From Deltaproteobacteria bacterium (GTDB taxonomy: Bacteria > Desulfobacterota > Desulfobacteria > Desulfobacterales > SURF-7): 10,026 nucleotides of DNA. Under the pieces are notes generated by a model, which had not been told where the DNA came from, searched no databases, and saw nothing but the letters and a program-made list of their open reading frames with translations. The position numbers and the translations under genes are program-made. The stretch spans positions 1 through 10,026 of the forward strand of contig JAFDJC010000099.1 in NCBI GenBank assembly GCA_019307665.1. The letters run 5' to 3'. Position 1 is the stretch's first letter; each line of letters opens with the position of its first letter. This document shows, one piece after another, positions 6,187 through 10,026 of this stretch.

Positions 6187-6861
6187 ATGAAGATCATCGC
6201 AATAAACGGTAGTCCTCACGGTAAGAGGGGAAGCTGCTCTTATTTAATCAAACAAATGTTTACGGAATGTGAAAAACTGGGTGCAGAAACAGAAGTGATT
6301 CGGCTGATCAAACACAAGATTAACTTTTGCCTGGGTTGTGGAAAATGCATGAGCGAAGGGATTTGCCCGCAGAAAGATGATGTAAAGGAAATTCAGGACA
6401 AAATACGCGAGGCGGATGGGATTGTATACGCCAGCCCCGTGTATGTCGGACATATTAGCGGGTTGCTGAAAAATTTTATAGATCGATGTTTTGCCATGGG
6501 CCACAGACCCAGCCTTCACGACAAATATGCCGCAGCTGTTTCCGCCTATGCCGGCATTGGGGATATCAATATGGTGACCGATTACATGCTTAATAATTTA
6601 TCCGGACAAGGGGCTTACCCGGTAGGAAAAGTCTGTGCCTATACCTTAAACATCAAAGTCAGTGAAGAAGATCAGGAAAAGGCCAGGCAGATGGGCCGGG
6701 ACATGGTTGATGCTTTTCGTCAAAAGAAAAAATTCGACTGGGAAAAACAGGCAATGGCGTCGAAAGGATTCAAGGCCCTAGAAAAGTTTATCACCGAGAG
6801 AAAGGATTTAGCCAAAGAAGACTATAAATACTGGAAAGAAAAAGGCTGGACGGACAAATAA
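6187..6861 (+). CDS. Flavodoxin-family / iron-sulfur flavoprotein-like oxidoreductase
   Basis: This 224-residue protein has the NADPH-dependent FMN reductase fold: an FMN phosphate loop NGSPHGKRGSCS (7-18) and ASPVYVGHISG (82-92) beside the flavin. A compact cysteine motif CLGCGKCMSEGIC (Cys48, 51, 54, 60) is typical of iron-sulfur flavoproteins and could bind a [4Fe-4S] cluster. The C-terminal ~45 residues are charged and end YWKEKGWTDK, a tail common in this subgroup. It likely shuttles electrons by FMN, perhaps for the neighbouring flavoenzyme (inference from position). AAAAGGAGG lies 6 nt before the ATG. About 200 nt upstream hold no gene; they contain TTGACT at 6008-6013 with only a weak -10, and CGAATAATTCG (6147-6157), a small palindrome. 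Confidence 0.88.
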   Translation: MKIIAINGSPHGKRGSCSYLIKQMFTECEKLGAETEVIRLIKHKINFCLGCGKCMSEGICPQKDDVKEIQDKIREADGIVYASPVYVGHISGLLKNFIDRCFAMGHRPSLHDKYAAAVSAYAGIGDINMVTDYMLNNLSGQGAYPVGKVCAYTLNIKVSEEDQEKARQMGRDMVDAFRQKKKFDWEKQAMASKGFKALEKFITERKDLAKEDYKYWKEKGWTDK

Positions 6862-6944
6862 CCATTGACGATGATATAGGGTTTTCTGTATCTCATTAAG
6901 AATTGATAAATAAACTATGGTTGAAACAAGAAATGGAGATTGAA

Positions 6945-8930
6945 ATGAACAAACTATTTCAGCCGATTAAGATCGCGGATGTAGAGATTAAGAATCGGAT
7001 CGCTATGTCTCCCATGGGCACAAACCTTTGTGAGGAAAATGGAACGGTGACTGACCGGCAGATTGAGTATTTTGAAGAAAGGGCAAAAGGTGGAGCAGGA
7101 TTGATTTTTGTTGTCAGCTGCTACAATGATTTTGGTTTTAAGATGCCGGGCGGCGTGGCTCTTGAAGATGACAGGTTCCTTCCCGGTATCCGAAGATTAA
7201 CCGATACTCTCCATAGCTATGGCGCAAAGGTCTTTGCCCAACTGATGCACCAAGGTGCTTCGGCTCATTCATTAATGTTGGGACATCAGGCGGTTTCAGC
7301 ATCAGCAGTATTCTCCGACTTTACCCATGAGATGCCGCGGGAGATGACAATCCCGGAGATTAAGGAGACGATTGAACATTTTGGCGAAGGCGCCTTGAGA
7401 GCCAAAGAGGGCGGTTTTGACGGGGTTGAAGTCATTGGCCAGGGAGGATATCTTTTCAATCAGTTTCTTTCACCGCTGACAAACAAGCGAAATGATGAAT
7501 ACGGCGGAGACCTGGAAAGGCGAATGAAGTTTCCGATTGAAGTGATTCATAAAATTAGAGGCAAAGTAGGCCCCGGATTTCCTATCTCATACAGGACTTG
7601 CGGTGACAGTTTTATGCCGGGAGGCAATAGGCAAAAAGATATCCAGATGATTATGCAGGCTATGGATAAAGCCGGTGTGGACATCATAAACGTTGCGGCA
7701 GGATGGCATCAGTGCCGTGTTCCGTTGATTACAATGTGCGTTCCACGAGGTGCATATGTCTATCTTACCAGAGGTATAAAAAAAGTTGTTAATGTACCGG
7801 TGATTGCCTGTCATCGAATCGGCAATCCTATCTTAGCTGAACAGGTCCTGCTTGACAATAGTGCGGATATGATCGGCATGGGGAGAGCCCTTCTTGTCGA
7901 TCCGGATCTGCCTAATAAAGTAGCCCAGGGACGATATGACGAAATCCGGCCATGTGTTGCTTGCAGTAATTGTTTTGATGGTCTTAGAAGTCATCTCACC
8001 TGTGCCTTCAATCCTGCTCTGACAAAAGAGAAGGCGTATCAGATTATTCCTGCAAAGAAGCCTAAAAAGGTAATCGTTGTGGGGGGTGGACCCGGGGGTA
8101 TGGAGGCTGCCCGTGTTCTGGCCTTAAGGGGGCATCGGGTGACATTGTTTGAGAAATCCCGAAAGCTGGGCGGACAGGTCAATCTGGCAGCTATTCCGCC
8201 TGAAAGGGAAGAATTTGTGAATGCCGTAGCATATTTCTCAAATGAGATGAAACGATTGAATATCAGGGTGGAATTGGGTAAGGAAGCAGATATTGACGTG
8301 TTAAAAAACGAAACGCCTGATGCTGTTGTGATTGCCACCGGCGGTACGCCCATTCGTCCTGATATCCCCGGAATTGATGGAAAAAATGTTGTTTATGCCT
8401 CAGATGTCCTTGAAAGAAGAGTTGAAGTCGGCGAGAGCGCAGTCGTTGTTTGTGGCGGGGCTATCGGCTGTGAAACAGCGCTGTTTATAGCCAAACAAGG
8501 GACGATTACACCTGAAGCAGCTGTTTTTCTTGCCACGAGGGGAGCCATGGATGCTGAATCAGCGATCCGGCTAACACAACAGGGGAAGAAGGTCATTGTC
8601 TTTGAGATGTTGGATAAAATCGGCAGAGACATTGGCAGAACAAGCAGGTGGACGATTATCCAGAGCCTGCGCCTGCACGATGTGGAAATGCATAGCTTCG
8701 CTGAAGTGATAAGGATTACCGAATCCGGGGTCGTATATATGCAAGATGGTGAGGAAAGGAAAGTCGGGGCAGACACAGTGGTTATTGCTGCGGGAACACA
8801 ACCGGAAACAGCACTTTTTGAAGCTGCCAAAGATATCGTCCCAGAAATCTATCGGGTAGGAGACTGTATCGAACCGAGGATGATTATGGATGCCGTGCAT
8901 GAGGCTGCCGAAGTGGGGAGAAAGATATAG
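6945..8930 (+). CDS. FadH-type 2,4-dienoyl-CoA reductase / Old Yellow Enzyme-family flavoprotein
   Basis: The 661-residue protein matches the 672-residue FadH layout. Residues 1-340 form the FMN-binding TIM barrel, with Tyr169 (GGYLFN) and His255 (GWHQ) where FadH has its catalytic Tyr and His. A [4Fe-4S] motif follows: CVACSNC plus a further Cys (337, 340, 343, 353). Then come an FAD domain with VVGGGPGGMEAA (378-389) and an NAD(P)H half with CGGAIGCE (503-510). Between that loop and KKVIVFEM about 27 residues are inserted (520-546), and GRDIGRTSRW follows; E. coli FadH also has an insert and a similar segment here. Expected role: NAD(P)H-dependent reduction of a conjugated or cyclic unsaturated acyl-CoA. 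Bile-acid (BaiCD-like), enoate and 2-naphthoyl-CoA reductases share this architecture. The ATG at 6945 has GGAG 6 nt upstream; longer starts at 6903 and 6933 lack one. Confidence 0.88.
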   Translation: MNKLFQPIKIADVEIKNRIAMSPMGTNLCEENGTVTDRQIEYFEERAKGGAGLIFVVSCYNDFGFKMPGGVALEDDRFLPGIRRLTDTLHSYGAKVFAQLMHQGASAHSLMLGHQAVSASAVFSDFTHEMPREMTIPEIKETIEHFGEGALRAKEGGFDGVEVIGQGGYLFNQFLSPLTNKRNDEYGGDLERRMKFPIEVIHKIRGKVGPGFPISYRTCGDSFMPGGNRQKDIQMIMQAMDKAGVDIINVAAGWHQCRVPLITMCVPRGAYVYLTRGIKKVVNVPVIACHRIGNPILAEQVLLDNSADMIGMGRALLVDPDLPNKVAQGRYDEIRPCVACSNCFDGLRSHLTCAFNPALTKEKAYQIIPAKKPKKVIVVGGGPGGMEAARVLALRGHRVTLFEKSRKLGGQVNLAAIPPEREEFVNAVAYFSNEMKRLNIRVELGKEADIDVLKNETPDAVVIATGGTPIRPDIPGIDGKNVVYASDVLERRVEVGESAVVVCGGAIGCETALFIAKQGTITPEAAVFLATRGAMDAESAIRLTQQGKKVIVFEMLDKIGRDIGRTSRWTIIQSLRLHDVEMHSFAEVIRITESGVVYMQDGEERKVGADTVVIAAGTQPETALFEAAKDIVPEIYRVGDCIEPRMIMDAVHEAAEVGRKI

Positions 8931-9012
8931 TTCTTATTCGCAAGACAGGGTAAAACTTACGGAACCGACACATTTTCTAAGCAGTGTAAATGAAGAAAGG
9001 AGATAATTAGAT

Positions 9013-9816
9013 ATGTCTGAACTGGTAAAAATTTCAATCGACAATCATGTGGCGGATGTTCGGCTGAACCGGCCTGAAAAGTACAATGCATTGAGTCAGG
9101 AAATGTTCAGGGCCATTGGCCAGGCAATCATGATCCTTTCGAAGAACAATACCATAAGGGCCGTTGTTTTGTCCGGAGAAGGAAAGGGCTTTTGCGCGGG
9201 ACTGGATGTTACACAGTTTCAGCAAATGGACGGCGGCTTATCAGGAGAAAGCACCATTACGGACAGGATGGAAGGCAATATCTTCAATTCAGGACAATAC
9301 CTAGGTTACGGCTGGAAGCAGCTTGCGGTTCCAGTCATTGCCGCGGTGCACGGCGTGGCATTCGGGGGCGGATGCCAGATTGCTCTGGGGGCGGATATCC
9401 GGCTTGCCACACCGGATTCAAAATTCTCCATAATGGAAATGAAATGGGGACTGATCCCCGATATGTCCGGATCCCAGACGTTGAGGGACCTGGTCCGCAT
9501 CGATGTGGCAAAGGAATTGACGTATACGGGAAAAATCGTCAGCGGTGAAGAAGCCGCGGACATTGGACTCGTTACCCGGGTATGTAAAGATCCCCTTGCC
9601 GAGGCATTGAAACTGGCCGGAGAAATTGCCGAAAAAAATCCCCATGCCGTCAGGTCGGCCAAAAAACTGTTTAATGAAAGCTGGCACGGAGATGAGGCCA
9701 AGGGGCTGCTTATGGAATCCCAACTGGAGGGAAAGTTGATCAGCACTCCCAACCAGATCGAAGCGGTCAAGGCTAACTTCGAGAACCGTGAACCGCAATT
9801 CGAAGATCCGGTTTAA
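9013..9816 (+). CDS. Crotonase / enoyl-CoA hydratase-isomerase family protein
   Basis: This 267-residue protein has the crotonase fold, with oxyanion-hole segments GKGFCAGLDV (57-66) and HGVAFGGGCQIALGAD (113-128). At the two catalytic Glu positions of classical enoyl-CoA hydratase it has Gln122 (GGGCQ) and Glu142 (SIMEMKWG). Asp150 in IPDMSG aligns with the third acid of dienoyl-CoA isomerases. With the first Glu replaced, hydratase activity is less likely; a double-bond isomerase or other crotonase reaction is inferred. A large bacterial subgroup shares the MEMKWGLIPDM pattern without assigned specificity. AAAGGAG lies about 10 nt before the ATG. The 82-nt gap to the reductase gene contains no terminator, so the two are likely co-transcribed and may act on the same unsaturated acyl-CoA. 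Confidence 0.9.
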   Translation: MSELVKISIDNHVADVRLNRPEKYNALSQEMFRAIGQAIMILSKNNTIRAVVLSGEGKGFCAGLDVTQFQQMDGGLSGESTITDRMEGNIFNSGQYLGYGWKQLAVPVIAAVHGVAFGGGCQIALGADIRLATPDSKFSIMEMKWGLIPDMSGSQTLRDLVRIDVAKELTYTGKIVSGEEAADIGLVTRVCKDPLAEALKLAGEIAEKNPHAVRSAKKLFNESWHGDEAKGLLMESQLEGKLISTPNQIEAVKANFENREPQFEDPV

Positions 9817-9839
9817 GCGTCTAATCCAACACGGAAGGT

Positions 9840-9965
9840 ATGGTTGTAAAAAACTTGGGGGAACTTGCATTAGCAACAAAGTTATTCCAAATTGAAGAAA
9901 GAGCTATTGGCGGTGGACCCTCAAAAGCAATTTATTTAAAAGACAAAAGAAAGAAATACAATTAA
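9840..9965 (+). CDS. Small ORF of unknown function, or remnant of a longer gene
   Basis: A 41-codon frame starts at ATG 9840 and reads MVVKNLGELALATKLFQI followed by a glycine-containing segment IGGGPSKAIYLKDK and a basic C-terminus, ending at TAA 9963-9965. A purine-rich GGAAGG lies only 1 nt before the ATG, too close for a good ribosome binding site. I do not recognise the family. The mix of a helix-like N-terminal part and a lysine-rich end could be a C-terminal gene fragment. It lies 23 nt after the crotonase stop and just before a hairpin that may be a transposon end. Confidence 0.25.
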   Translation: MVVKNLGELALATKLFQIEERAIGGGPSKAIYLKDKRKKYN

Positions 9966-9979
9966 GAGCATAATAGATA

Positions 9980-10001
9980 CCCATGGGCTCATGCCCGTGG
10001 G
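9980..10001. repeat. Strong hairpin, possible left end of an IS200/IS605-like element
   Basis: CCCATGGGC (9980-9988) pairs with GCCCGTGGG (9993-10001) over 9 bp, one of them G-T, around the loop TCAT. No T-run follows on either strand, which argues against a Rho-independent terminator. A GC-rich imperfect hairpin followed by AT-rich sequence is the usual left-end design of IS200/IS605 elements. The window stops 25 nt later, so a transposase cannot be confirmed. Confidence 0.4.
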
Positions 10002-10026
10002 CATCAGCTAAAATTTGATAGTTATC

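Noticed and set aside
6865..6894. TTGACG with a poor -10 (TATCTC, 18-nt spacing) before the reductase gene
   Set aside because: The -10 match is too weak to claim an internal promoter; co-transcription with the flavodoxin-like gene is simpler.
8393..8830. Long minus-strand frames inside the reductase gene
   Set aside because: Shadow frames of a well-supported flavoprotein gene with all its motifs on the plus strand.

Overview
The window looks like an accessory catabolic island of an anaerobic bacterium. Base composition is moderately AT-rich by eye, most genes have strong AGGAGG-type ribosome binding sites, and the enzymes use CoA thioesters, flavins and iron-sulfur clusters. A sulfate-reducing Desulfobacterota member or a clostridial Peptococcaceae-type organism would both fit. 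The sequence alone does not decide between them.

Layout. Positions 1-83 hold the first codons of a minus-strand membrane or secreted protein. After a gene-poor stretch (84-631) comes a minus-strand block, listed here in transcription order: the last 35 codons of a probable MaoC-like hot-dog dehydratase (3733-3626), an NAD-type short-chain dehydrogenase (3629-2886), a second, NADP-type short-chain dehydrogenase (2847-2089), a 308-bp gap that contains a 165-bp miniature-transposon-like element, and an acyl-CoA dehydrogenase (1780-632). Positions 3734-4800 are a mobile-element scar: a truncated IS1380-type transposase (minus), the C-terminal part of an IS200/IS605 TnpA (plus), and three hairpins typical of an IS200/IS605 right end. 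On the plus strand follow a DUF3237 protein (5048-5515), the C-terminal half of an acetoacetate-decarboxylase-family gene (5561-5986, broken), an iron-sulfur-type flavodoxin-family protein (6187-6861), a large FadH/Old-Yellow-Enzyme-type 2,4-dienoyl-CoA reductase (6945-8930) and a crotonase (9013-9816). The window ends with a 41-codon unknown ORF and a strong hairpin that could be the left end of another IS200/IS605-like element.

How the genes fit together. Acyl-CoA dehydrogenase, hydratase (crotonase, remnant MaoC), two hydroxyacyl-type SDRs and a dienoyl-CoA reductase form most of a beta-oxidation-like set. The reductase together with a crotonase that keeps two of three dienoyl-CoA-isomerase acidic residues points to an unsaturated or cyclic acyl-CoA substrate (inference). 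Thiolase, CoA ligase and electron-transferring flavoprotein are not in the window. The two gene blocks point away from each other, and the transposon scar occupies the place where a shared divergent promoter would be expected. At least two genes (the MaoC-like one and the decarboxylase) have been cut down, so the island appears partly decayed.
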